From positions 1 through 22,432 of the forward strand of contig DASQTB010000089.1 in NCBI GenBank assembly GCA_035642095.1: a stretch of DNA of 22,432 nucleotides, in the 5' to 3' direction. Under the pieces are notes generated by a model, which saw only the letters and a program-made list of their open reading frames with translations, was not told where the DNA came from and made no database searches. A program made the position numbers and the translations under genes. Each line of letters opens with the position of its first letter. Position 1 is the stretch's first letter. Shown here one piece after another: positions 6,811-14,003 of the stretch. This DNA comes from DASQTB01 sp035642095 (GTDB lineage Bacteria > Actinomycetota > UBA4738 > CALAEC01).

Positions 6811-7418
6811 ACACCGAGCCGTCGACCGTGCTCGTGGCGTCGGGCGACCGCCTCTTCGCGGAGGCTGCCGGACGGTACCTCGAGGAGCGGGGGTGGCGAG
6901 TGGTGACCATCGCCGTGGACGGGCTCCAGGCACTGGCCGGATTGGCTCGGCACGAGCCGTCGGCCGTGCTGATCCTGGGCGACCTGCCCCGGCTGGCCCC
7001 CGCGGCCCTGGCCCGGCAGGTTCGGCGGCGATGGCCCGGACTACCGGTCGTCCTCCTCGGGGTCGGCCCCAACGACGACGCCACCGTGCTGCCCGTCGAC
7101 GCCGCCGGGGAGGATGTCGTGGCGGCGCTCGCGGTCCCGCCCCGGGTGGCCGAGCCGGTGGCCCCCTCCAAGCGTCCGAACAGCGTGGCCCTCCTGCGGA
7201 GCCTCACCTCGAGGGAGCGGCTGATCCTGAAGCTCCTGGCGGAGGGGTCGTCGCTGAAGGACATGGCCGGCCGGCTGGACGTCAGCCAGCACACCGTGCG
7301 GACGCACATGCAGAATCTCTACGCCAAGCTCGGCGCGCACAGCCGCTTGGACGTGGTCAGGTTCGCCGCGGAGCACGGGCTGGTGGGAGGCGAGGCGGAG
7401 GAAGCGGCTCCGGGCTAA
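6807..7418 (+). CDS. LuxR-type regulator with degenerate receiver
   Basis: The product has 203 residues and starts at GTG 6807, overlapping the preceding stop (GTGA), so the two are translated together. The N-terminal about 110 residues have receiver-like secondary structure, but the acidic pocket is lost (VLVASGDRLF instead of VDDH). The position of the phospho-Asp, four residues before the conserved Pro61, is Leu57, and no switch Lys is evident. The C-terminus is a standard LuxR helix-turn-helix (LTSRERLILKLLAEG to HTVRTHMQNLYAKLGAHSR). It should bind DNA, probably as a dimer or heterodimer with a neighbour, with no phosphorylation control. The TAA stop overlaps the TAG of the convergent regulator gene within CTAA at 7415-7418. 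Confidence 0.85.
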   Translation: MNTEPSTVLVASGDRLFAEAAGRYLEERGWRVVTIAVDGLQALAGLARHEPSAVLILGDLPRLAPAALARQVRRRWPGLPVVLLGVGPNDDATVLPVDAAGEDVVAALAVPPRVAEPVAPSKRPNSVALLRSLTSRERLILKLLAEGSSLKDMAGRLDVSQHTVRTHMQNLYAKLGAHSRLDVVRFAAEHGLVGGEAEEAAPG

Positions 7419-8143
7419 GAGCCGCTGACGTCGGAGCCGGCCATCTCGCCCTCGGCCTCGGCCGGCTCGCTCAACAGCCCGTTGTGGATCGCCAAGGCGG
7501 CAGCCTCAAGCCGGGAGTGAACGCCCAGCTTGACGAGGACGTTCTGGATGTGCGTGCGGGCTGTCTGCGGACTGATGACCAGCACCTGGGCGATCGAGTC
7601 GTTGTCTCCTCCCCGGGCCAGGAGAGTGAGAACCTCCCTTTCCCGGGTGGTCAAACGGCTCAGGCGTCGGACGGCCTCGTCGTGCTCCTGGCGCCGGCGG
7701 ATCAGCTGCTCGAGGAGCGAGCCGAGCATCCGCGCCGGGACCAGGGTGTCGCCCCGATGGACGGAGCGGATCGCGACGACGAGATCGGTCAGCGGGCTGG
7801 CCTTGGTGAGGTAGCCGCTGGCCCCGACCTCGACCGCCGAGGTCAGCACCTCGGGATCCTCCTCGGCGGCCAGGATGAGGATCCGGCACTCGGGGAGACG
7901 ATCTCGGATCAGTCGGGCGGCCCGAACCCCGTCGCCGTTCGGCAGGTCCGCATCCAGCACGGCGACCTGCGGCTCGGTGCGAGCGGCCTCGGCCACGGCC
8001 TCGAGCCCGTCCTTCGCCTCGCCCACCACGGTCAGGTCGGGCTCCACCGCCAGCGCCGTGGACAGTGCGTCCCGGAACAGGGAATGGCCGTCGGCGAGGA
8101 GGATGCGAACCTCGGTCCCCTGAATCAGTTGCTCTACCTCCAT
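7415..8143 (-). CDS. NarL/FixJ-family response regulator
   Basis: The product has 242 residues with a receiver at about 11-125 and a LuxR helix-turn-helix at about 163-220 (LTTREREVLTLLARGG to QTARTHIQNVLVKLGVHSR). The phosphoacceptor is present (D64 in VLDADLPNGDG) and so is the Lys (GYLTKAS). The conserved Thr/Ser switch is Ala in LILAAEED, and the acidic pair is A-D, so it is probably phosphorylatable but slightly atypical. ATG 8143 is the start. The upstream gap to the next regulator on the same strand (112 bp, 8144-8255) holds no gene and only a TATCGT -10-like element, so it may have its own promoter or be read through from the kinase operon. Confidence 0.9.
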   Translation of the reverse strand: MEVEQLIQGTEVRILLADGHSLFRDALSTALAVEPDLTVVGEAKDGLEAVAEAARTEPQVAVLDADLPNGDGVRAARLIRDRLPECRILILAAEEDPEVLTSAVEVGASGYLTKASPLTDLVVAIRSVHRGDTLVPARMLGSLLEQLIRRRQEHDEAVRRLSRLTTREREVLTLLARGGDNDSIAQVLVISPQTARTHIQNVLVKLGVHSRLEAAALAIHNGLLSEPAEAEGEMAGSDVSGS

Positions 8144-8255
8144 CGAGTCGTACGTTTCTGACGATAGGCCGAGGGCCCGACGGCGGCACGAGCGAAGGCG
8201 CGTAGATCCGCTACTGCGAACGGATGAGCCATCGGTACGGCCATGGGGAAGGTGG

Positions 8256-8906
8256 TCAGCGGCGCGGCTGCTCGCCCACCGAGATCACCCGGTGCCTCAC
8301 GGCGAAGGCGGCCGCCTGGAGCCGCGACCGGACTCCGAGCTTGGTGAGGATGCTCTGCACGTGCGTCCGGACCGTGTTGGCGCTCACCGAGAGCTTCCGG
8401 GCGATCTGCGAGTTGTCGCTCCCCTCGACCAGCAGGGCCAAGACCTCTCGCTCTCGAGGCGTGAGCTGGCCGGCCAGGAGCTCCGCGTCCCGATCGACCG
8501 GGGACACCGGCCGGGACTCGACGACGGGGCGATTGAACACAACGACCTCCCCCCGGAGGGCGGCGGCCAGCGCCTCGGGGAACCTCGGCAAAGGGATGTC
8601 CTTGGTCAGGAATCCGTCGAACCCCGCGGCCAGTGCCTCTTTCATGGCGTTGGGGTCGTTCCGTCCGGTGAGGGCCACGATCTTCGCCCCCGGGACGTCC
8701 TCCATGATCCGACTGCCGACCGCGATCCCGCCCATGTCGGGAAGGCCGAGGTCGACCATGACCACGTCAGGGCGCTCCCGCCGGGCGGTGTCGATGGCGT
8801 CATCACCTCGACGGACCACGCCGACCACGTCCCAGCCCATGCCACGAAGGGTCGGAAGGATGGCATCGGTGAACAGGGCGTGGTCGTCGATCACCAAGAC
8901 CCTCAT
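8256..8906 (-). CDS. NarL/FixJ-family response regulator paired with the histidine kinase
   Basis: The product has 216 residues. Its receiver is fully canonical: the VIDDH acidic pocket at 5-9, phospho-Asp D52 in VDLGLPDMGG, the Thr in VALTG and the Lys in FLTKD. A LuxR-type helix-turn-helix follows (LTPREREVLALLVEG to NTVRTHVQSILTKLGVRSR). The start is ATG 8906, which overlaps the kinase stop as ATGA, the usual sign of a coupled two-component pair. It is therefore the most likely phosphotransfer partner of the kinase upstream. The reading frame stays open further upstream but that part is antisense to nothing and out of frame with the kinase, so it is not coding. Confidence 0.92.
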   Translation of the reverse strand: MRVLVIDDHALFTDAILPTLRGMGWDVVGVVRRGDDAIDTARRERPDVVMVDLGLPDMGGIAVGSRIMEDVPGAKIVALTGRNDPNAMKEALAAGFDGFLTKDIPLPRFPEALAAALRGEVVVFNRPVVESRPVSPVDRDAELLAGQLTPREREVLALLVEGSDNSQIARKLSVSANTVRTHVQSILTKLGVRSRLQAAAFAVRHRVISVGEQPRR

Positions 8907-10546
8907 CGTGCTTCCTCCCCCGCCAGGGGCAGCTCCAAATGGAATACCGAACCTCTTCGCGACGAGCCCAGCCAGATCCTCCCCCCGTGAGCCTCCATCA
9001 CCCGGCGGGCGATGAACAGGCCGAGACCGTTCCCCGTCCGGACCAGCTGCGCCGCGGATCCCCGGATGAACGGGTCGAAGATCGAGTCCTGCTCCGATGA
9101 GGGGACACCCGGGCCCTGGTCCCGTACGGTCACCGAGGCCCCCCCGTCGGTGGCCCGGACCGCCACCGTCACTGTCGTCTCGGCGGGCGAGTAGGCCAGC
9201 GCGTTCCGGATCACGTTCGACACCGCGGACCGAAGGTGGTCGGTGTCGGCCCGCACCGGGACCGAGCGCCTCCCGGTCACCTTGACCCGGCCCTGGCTCG
9301 TCTCCTGGGACAAGGCGTCCGCGGATTCCCGAACCACGGTGACCAGGTCGGCCGGCAGCAGCCGGAGCGGCTCTCCTGCCACGGCCCACCGGAGCATCCC
9401 ATCGACCAGCCCGGCGAGCTGCTGGAGCTGCTCCCGGGAGCGGTGGAGGAGCGCGTGCTCTTCCATGTCCTCATCGCGCTCCAGGAGCAGCCGCTCGATG
9501 ATCGCCAGGGCCCCGACCAGCGGCCCACGGACTTCGTGGGCGGTCAGTGCCAGGCCGAGGTCAAGCCCTTCGGTCCTTCGCTCGGCGGCGGACACCACGG
9601 TCAGGTGGATCAGGACGTCCTCCAACAGATCCTCGACCAGCCGGAACGAGGCGGTGGAACCCGCTCCGGCGACCAGCAGCAGGGCTTCGCCGGCCGGAAC
9701 CGCCTCCGCGGTCCCCTCGCCGGCCAGGTTCGCGAACCGCTCCGCCAGCGCCCGTCGCGATGTCTCCGTTCGGACGTCGTCGCGGTGGAGGCGGCGCATC
9801 CGCGAGCGGAGCTCGGCACCCCGGCCGGTTCCCAGCCCGCGGGCGCTGACCAGTGCCAGCCGGGTTGGGTCGGCCTCCGTGAGCCACCCCGCCGCGGGAG
9901 AGTCGAATCGTTCGTGGCAGAACCGGACCGCGGCCCGAACCGCCTCCTCGGGCGTCCGGGCCCGGACCATCTCCCCGGCCAGCTCGGACATGTGCTTCAG
10001 GCCCTCGAACGACGAGTGGAGCGCGGCACGATGGTGCAGGTTGCGGAACACGATGGCTACCTGACTCGTCACGGCGTCGAGCGTGGCCCACCGGTCCTCC
10101 ACGGACGCCGCCGACGCCACCACCTCCAGGACCCCGACCGGTTCCCCTCGCGACACCAGGGGGAACGACACCATGGTTCGGCCCTCGGACAGCGGAACCC
10201 GCACGGCTCGTCGGTTCTCGAGGATCCGCCGGCGGGCGGCTCGTTGCTCGGGAGCCTCCACCGCCTCGAGCCTGGGAACGGCGGGGTACAGGGTACCGGT
10301 GGGATCGGCCAGGAACAGCCGAACCACTGCCTCGTCATCGCCGCCCACCGCCGCCCGGACCCACCGCACGGCGGCGTCGGTGGCCTCCCCCACGTCGGGC
10401 GAGGAGCCGAAGGCCCGGGACACTCCCTGGAGGACCTCGAGCTCCGACAGCGGTGTGGCCGGTGAGGGTCGCCTGGAGCGAATGGAGCGATTCGGGCCGG
10501 ACGCGCGTGTGTCCGGACCCTCGCTACCGTCCCTCACGGGCCTCAC
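8903..10546 (-). CDS. Soluble GAF-domain histidine kinase
   Basis: The product has 547 residues and no membrane segment. Two GAF-like sensor regions lie at about 35-170 and 180-320. The kinase core follows with the H-box LTAHEVRGPL (H337), N-box SNVIRNALAYSP (N444, N448), G1 DQGPGVP at 476-482, F-box IFDPFIRG at 489-496 and G2 GNGLGLFIARR at 505-515. All parts needed for autophosphorylation are present. The H-box is a variant (AHEVRGPL rather than SHELRTPL). It senses an internal signal, not identifiable from sequence. The likely start is GTG 10546. GTG 10537 and later starts are possible since the first 30 residues are low-complexity. It overlaps its response regulator by 4 bp. Confidence 0.9.
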   Translation of the reverse strand: MRPVRDGSEGPDTRASGPNRSIRSRRPSPATPLSELEVLQGVSRAFGSSPDVGEATDAAVRWVRAAVGGDDEAVVRLFLADPTGTLYPAVPRLEAVEAPEQRAARRRILENRRAVRVPLSEGRTMVSFPLVSRGEPVGVLEVVASAASVEDRWATLDAVTSQVAIVFRNLHHRAALHSSFEGLKHMSELAGEMVRARTPEEAVRAAVRFCHERFDSPAAGWLTEADPTRLALVSARGLGTGRGAELRSRMRRLHRDDVRTETSRRALAERFANLAGEGTAEAVPAGEALLLVAGAGSTASFRLVEDLLEDVLIHLTVVSAAERRTEGLDLGLALTAHEVRGPLVGALAIIERLLLERDEDMEEHALLHRSREQLQQLAGLVDGMLRWAVAGEPLRLLPADLVTVVRESADALSQETSQGRVKVTGRRSVPVRADTDHLRSAVSNVIRNALAYSPAETTVTVAVRATDGGASVTVRDQGPGVPSSEQDSIFDPFIRGSAAQLVRTGNGLGLFIARRVMEAHGGRIWLGSSRRGSVFHLELPLAGEEAR

Positions 10547-10622
10547 TCATCCAACGATCCCCTCTACCCTTTGACCTGAGCCTGTTATCGGCCCGGGTGC
10601 CCTCCGACCTGAGGACCGTTCG

Positions 10623-10667
10623 AGTGACCCTCGATCGGACGGATAATCCTCCCACAACTCGGTCACC
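10623..10667. promoter_or_regulatory. BldD-like inverted half-sites
   Basis: AGTGA at 10623-10627 and TCACC at 10663-10667 are inverted and 35 bp apart, in the region between the kinase gene and the bldD-like gene. From memory, Streptomyces BldD recognises AGTGA-Nm-TCACC with variable spacing, so this could be an autoregulatory site. Both halves are short and could occur by chance. Confidence 0.35.
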
Positions 10668-10669
10668 CG

Positions 10670-10693
10670 GGCCACATAGCGTGGCCACATAGC
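10670..10693. repeat. Tandem direct repeat GGCCACATAGC
   Basis: Two identical copies of GGCCACATAGC (10670-10680 and 10683-10693) have a 13-bp period. They may be protein-binding sites in the kinase/bldD intergenic region. They are not part of a coding sequence. Confidence 0.6.
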
Positions 10694-10744
10694 CTACGTC
10701 GCTCGGACGAGCGTCCCTTAGAGGAGATACGGCAAGTTGACTCT

Positions 10745-10773
10745 TTGCGGTCCCCGCAATCCGCGGCTATCCT
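10745..10773 (+). promoter_or_regulatory. Promoter of the bldD-like gene with palindromic operator
   Basis: TTGCGG (10745-10750) and TATCCT (10768-10773) are separated by 17 bp, a good -35/-10 pair. The -35 lies inside a perfect inverted repeat, TTGCGG-TCC-CCGCAA (10745-10759), so a repressor there would block polymerase. This placement argues that the TTG at 10745 is not the start codon. Confidence 0.5.
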
Positions 10774-10813
10774 TTCCAGCATCTCCGCCCTCACACCACT
10801 CGGCGCCGACCGG

Positions 10814-11302
10814 ATGCCCGCCGAGCGGCGATTCCGCCTGGCGATCGGTGAGGCCCTGCGGGCCACTCGGCGACGGCGAGGCCTCACCCTGCGCGAGGTG
10901 GCCTCTCTTTCCGGGCGACGATTCAAGCCATCTGCCCTCGGCGGATACGAGCGCGGCGAGCGGGCCATCTCCCTGGAGCGGTTCTGGGAGCTGTCGTCCG
11001 TGTACGGCGTACCGGCGGATCGGCTCCTGGGCGACGTCCTCGACCGTGTCGATCCCGAGGGCCGGGTCGAGGTCCTGGTCGACCTGTCCCAGCTGGAGCT
11101 GATGGCCGGCGAGGAGCCTCGGATCGCCGCCGAGCTCGTCGAACGGGTGGTTGAGCTCCGGGGGGAACGTATTGGCGGCGCGGTGGCGCTCCGGGCGGGC
11201 GACCTCTCGGAGCTCGCCCTGGCCTCACGTCTCAGCCCCGGCGACCTCGTCCGGCGCCTGGGTCCGGCGATGCGCATCCGGGAACCCGACCGTACCACGT
11301 AG
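10814..11302 (+). CDS. BldD-like XRE-family transcriptional regulator
   Basis: The product has 162 residues. The N-terminal XRE-type helix-turn-helix (about 5-75: RLAIGEALRATRRRRGLTL, then GGYERGERAISLERFWELSSVYGVPADRLL) closely follows actinobacterial BldD. The C-terminal half is a small helical domain as in BldD, whose homologue binds cyclic di-GMP in Streptomyces. I cannot see a clear RxD-type signature, so ligand binding is open. BldD is a master repressor of development or a global regulator in actinobacteria. ATG 10814 is preferred because the promoter's -10 ends at 10773 and the earlier TTG 10745 lies in the -35. An in-frame ATC at 10781 sits 7 nt after the -10. Autoregulation is likely from the upstream operator-like elements. 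Confidence 0.8.
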   Translation: MPAERRFRLAIGEALRATRRRRGLTLREVASLSGRRFKPSALGGYERGERAISLERFWELSSVYGVPADRLLGDVLDRVDPEGRVEVLVDLSQLELMAGEEPRIAAELVERVVELRGERIGGAVALRAGDLSELALASRLSPGDLVRRLGPAMRIREPDRTT

Positions 11303-11331
11303 CCCAACCTCACCGTTCCTCGAACCCCCTG

Positions 11332-11343
11332 TACCATCGCTCC
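11332..11343 (+). promoter_or_regulatory. -10-like element for the DUF4012 gene
   Basis: TACCAT at 11332-11337 is followed by exactly 6 nt and then an ATC codon (11344) in frame with the DUF4012 protein. The arrangement equals that of other leaderless-type starts here (6124, 16366). No clear -35 is seen. Confidence 0.35.
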
Positions 11344-11442
11344 ATCTCTTCCGAGCGGACCGCCGTCGTCGAACCGACCGGGACGGGAAGCCGCGGCCGC
11401 AATCGCCGTCGTTCCCTCCGGTGGTACGTCCTCGGCATCGCG

Positions 11443-13308
11443 GTGGTTCTGGCTTTCGTGGTTGGAGCCGGGCTGGCCCTGGTCCTCCCCGCCCGAGAAC
11501 CGCTCTTGGACGGACGGGACCGGATGCTCACCGGGCGCGACCGGCTGGTGGCGGGGGACACCGCCCGCGCGGCCGAGGCCTTCGCCGAGGCGGAGGCTGC
11601 CTTCGCCGAGGCCCGGGACCGGCTGGGCAACCCGCTGACCCGCCTGACGTCATACGCCCCCATCGTGGGACGGACCCCCGATGCGGTCTCTTCCGGCGCG
11701 GAGGCCGGAGTCCTGGTCGCCCGGGCCGGCGGAGTGCTGGCCCGGGCGACGGAAGGTCTTCCCGGTGGGATCGCCTCGCTGGCCCCTCGGGACGGCACGA
11801 TCCCGACCGAACCGTTCCGACGGCTGACCGGACCGCTGGCCGAGGCCCGGTCGTTGGTCCGCCGGGCGGACTCGATCCTCGACGACGCGCCTCGACGGTT
11901 CGTCCCCGGGCCCGTGGCCGAGGCCATCAGCCGGTTCGACCACCAGACGGACAAGGCGAGTCAAGCTCTGACCGCCGCCGCGGCGATCGCCCGGGTGATG
12001 CCGGCCTTCCTCGGCGAGGACGGCCCCCGACGGTACCTGGTCGGAGCCCAGAACCCCGCAGAGCTTCGAGGGACGGGTGGGATCGTCGGCTCGTTCGCCG
12101 TGGTCACGGTGGATGAGGGAGCGATCGACCTGGGCCCGTTCCGTGACGTGAACATCCTTCCCGATCCCGACCTCTCGATGATCGAGCCCCCCGGACCGGA
12201 CTTCGAGCGGATCTATGGCCGGTACCTCCGGCGGGGCTCATGGCCGAACGTGAACATGACCCCCGACGCGCCGTCGGCGGCGACCATGTTCGAACGGATG
12301 TACCGTGCCGCCACGGGCGACCGCGTCGACGGAACGATCCTGGCCGATCCGCACGCCTTCAGCCTGCTGATGGGTGTCTCCGGGCCGGCCGAGGTGCCCA
12401 GGACAGAAGTCACCGTGGACGCTGGGTCGGTGGTGGACTTCGTGACGAACGAGGCCTACTCCCTTTTCGACGTGTCATCGGAGAGGAAGCGGGTCCTCGG
12501 CGCCGTGGCCGGGGCCGTCCTGGGCCGGTTCCTCGGTCCGGGGAGGACCGGCGACCCGATCGCGGCCGGCCAGGCACTGGTCGAGGCGGCCGGCCGGGGC
12601 CACCTGCTCCTGCATGCCACGGACCCGGAGGTGCAGGCGGGACTGGAGGCTGCCGGGGTGGCCGGGGCGCTCCGGACGCCCGGCGACCTGGTCGCCATCG
12701 TGGCCAACAACGCCGGCGCCAACAAGATCGACTACTACGCCCAGCGGACGGTCCGCTATTCGGTGGAGCTCTTTCCCGACGGCTCGTCGGCGGCGACAGC
12801 GTCGGCTCGGTTCGAGAATACCGCTCCGGCCTCCGGACAGCCCCCCTACGTGATCGGCCCGTACGGGTTCCTGGAGGGGGACGCGGTGGCCGGCGAGAAC
12901 CTGATGCTGGTGTCGGCCTATTGCGGCCCGGGCTGCACGGTGGAGAGCTACCTCCGCGACGGACGTTCGGAGGGGGTCGAAATCCACGAGGAGCTCGGGT
13001 ACCCATTCGTGCTCAGCGCCGTCCGCATCCGCAGCGGGGACACAGCCGACCTCGAGTACCGCTGGCGGGACGACGCGGCGTGGCACGGCGACGAATACGG
13101 CGGGACCTATCGGCTCTCCGTCCACGGCCAGCCCACCATCCGGCCGACCGGTCTCGAGATAGATATCCGGGTCCCGGAAGGGATGCGGATCGTCCGGACC
13201 TCGCCGGGGCTCCGAGTGGAAGGCGACCGCGTTCTGTGGTCGGGGACGGCGGAGGACGTCGGCACGTTCGAGGTCGAGTTCGCTCGGAAGCTGTTCGGCA
13301 TCCTCTGA
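11443..13308 (+). CDS. DUF4012-family membrane-anchored extracellular protein
   Basis: The product has 621 residues from GTG 11443. A hydrophobic N-terminal helix (about 1-17) is followed by a helical Ala/Arg/Glu-rich region and a DUF4012 domain (from about 185: YLVGAQNPAELRGTGGIVGSF, then PNVNMTPDAPSAATMFERMY and DGTILADP). The C-terminal part is beta-rich. DUF4012 proteins are anchored outside the membrane and are often found with cell-envelope or exopolysaccharide genes; their function is unknown. The GTG start would remove the basic cytoplasmic tail that normally precedes the helix. An open in-frame stretch upstream (11344-11442) encodes just such a tail (RGRNRRRSLRWYVLGI) but has no ATG, GTG or TTG. 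Translation may begin at ATC 11344. It follows the bldD-like gene by about 140 bp. Confidence 0.82.
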   Translation: MVLAFVVGAGLALVLPAREPLLDGRDRMLTGRDRLVAGDTARAAEAFAEAEAAFAEARDRLGNPLTRLTSYAPIVGRTPDAVSSGAEAGVLVARAGGVLARATEGLPGGIASLAPRDGTIPTEPFRRLTGPLAEARSLVRRADSILDDAPRRFVPGPVAEAISRFDHQTDKASQALTAAAAIARVMPAFLGEDGPRRYLVGAQNPAELRGTGGIVGSFAVVTVDEGAIDLGPFRDVNILPDPDLSMIEPPGPDFERIYGRYLRRGSWPNVNMTPDAPSAATMFERMYRAATGDRVDGTILADPHAFSLLMGVSGPAEVPRTEVTVDAGSVVDFVTNEAYSLFDVSSERKRVLGAVAGAVLGRFLGPGRTGDPIAAGQALVEAAGRGHLLLHATDPEVQAGLEAAGVAGALRTPGDLVAIVANNAGANKIDYYAQRTVRYSVELFPDGSSAATASARFENTAPASGQPPYVIGPYGFLEGDAVAGENLMLVSAYCGPGCTVESYLRDGRSEGVEIHEELGYPFVLSAVRIRSGDTADLEYRWRDDAAWHGDEYGGTYRLSVHGQPTIRPTGLEIDIRVPEGMRIVRTSPGLRVEGDRVLWSGTAEDVGTFEVEFARKLFGIL

Positions 13309-13316
13309 AAAGGGCC

Positions 13317-13332
13317 TACGCCCAACGTCGTA
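13317..13332. promoter_or_regulatory. Upstream copy of the TACGCC-N6-CGTA palindrome
   Basis: TACGCCCAACGTCGTA lies 8 bp after the DUF4012 stop and 77 bp (start to start) before the promoter-proximal copy at 13394. Like the copy at 3621, it is preceded by GGCC and its second half reads GTCGTAG. Confidence 0.5.
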
Positions 13333-13393
13333 GAAGGGCCCGGCGGAGCGGCCCCTACCTGCGGGTTCACCATCCGGATGAGGCCGCCAGATT

Positions 13394-13438
13394 TACGCCG
13401 GTGGGCGTATCGCCACGGTACCCCGGGGCCCGTAGCAT
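13394..13438 (+). promoter_or_regulatory. Putative activator-type promoter of the LAFTG surface protein gene
   Basis: The palindrome TACGCCGGTGGGCGTA (13394-13409) abuts a -35-like TCGCCA (13410-13415), followed by a 17-bp spacer and TAGCAT (13433-13438). Order, spacing and sequence match the promoter at 3707-3751. Confidence 0.55.
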
Positions 13439-13467
13439 CGTGGCACCTGAAGAACCAGGAGAAGATC

Positions 13468-13758
13468 ATGCGAAGGATCGTCACCGGCATCGGAGTAGCG
13501 TTCGGTTCGCTGCTGGCCTCCGCCCTCCCAGCCGCGGCCCAGACTACCGGCTACAACCCGCCGCCCACCGTCCAGCCCACGGTCATCACCCAAGGTGGCG
13601 TCCAAGGTGTCGCCGCGGTGGCTCCGGCACAGGAGGCTGCTCCGCTCGCGTTCACCGGCGCGGAGATCGGCATCCTGGTCCTGGCCGTGGCCCTGTTGGT
13701 CACGGTGGGGACCCTGGCTCTGATCGCCGGTCGGCGCCGCGCGGTGCGGGTCGCGTAG
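13468..13758 (+). CDS. Small secreted protein with LAxTG-type sortase signal
   Basis: The product has 96 residues. A Sec signal peptide (about 1-24, cleavage near ALPAAA-Q) is followed by a short Pro/Gln/Val-rich mature region of about 35 residues. Next comes LAFTG at 60-64, a membrane helix (about 67-88) and the basic tail RRRAVRVA. LAxTG is the signal for class E sortases in high-GC Gram-positive bacteria, so the mature peptide should be covalently attached to the cell wall. It is too short to be an enzyme and may be a surface coat or matrix component. I chose ATG 13468 because CCAGGAG lies 7-8 nt upstream and the signal peptide begins there; the frame opens earlier at 13378. Its promoter resembles that of the Cys-rich Tat peptide. 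Confidence 0.82.
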   Translation: MRRIVTGIGVAFGSLLASALPAAAQTTGYNPPPTVQPTVITQGGVQGVAAVAPAQEAAPLAFTGAEIGILVLAVALLVTVGTLALIAGRRRAVRVA

Positions 13759-13776
13759 CCAGCCGGGCTCGCCGGC

Positions 13777-14001
13777 TCAGGGCTCTTCGCGGAGCGCGTA
13801 CACGCCCCGTCCCGACTTGAACACGGGTCCGTCCGGATTCCGGGCGCCCTCGGATAGAGCGGCCAGGAGCCGCCGTCGGATATCGGTCTGGGTGAAGGGG
13901 TCCAGATAGCCCCGCTGAAGGGCGATGTCCTGGATCACCGTCCAGTGCAGGGGCTTGCCCTGTTCGCGCAGCACGGCCACTGCCGCGTCCAGAAAGTCCA
14001 C
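13777..14001 (-). CDS. HARE-HTH (winged-helix) small protein
   Basis: The product has 74 residues. The whole protein is one HARE-HTH-type winged helix (DAAVAVLREQGKPLHWTVI, then a second helical half with a beta-wing ending FKSGRGVYAL). This domain occurs in the delta subunit of RNA polymerase, in restriction enzymes and in chromatin proteins, where it is thought to contact DNA or modified bases. A stand-alone copy like this has no known specific role. It starts at GTG 14001, only 2 bp after the oxidoreductase stop, so it is the last gene of a three-gene operon. Confidence 0.75.
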   Translation of the reverse strand: MDFLDAAVAVLREQGKPLHWTVIQDIALQRGYLDPFTQTDIRRRLLAALSEGARNPDGPVFKSGRGVYALREEP

Positions 14002-14003
14002 GG

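Noticed and set aside
8151..8166. TACGTTTCTGACGATA upstream of the response regulator gene, resembling the shared palindrome
   Set aside because: The second half is GATA instead of CGTA and no matching -35/-10 lies beside it on either strand.
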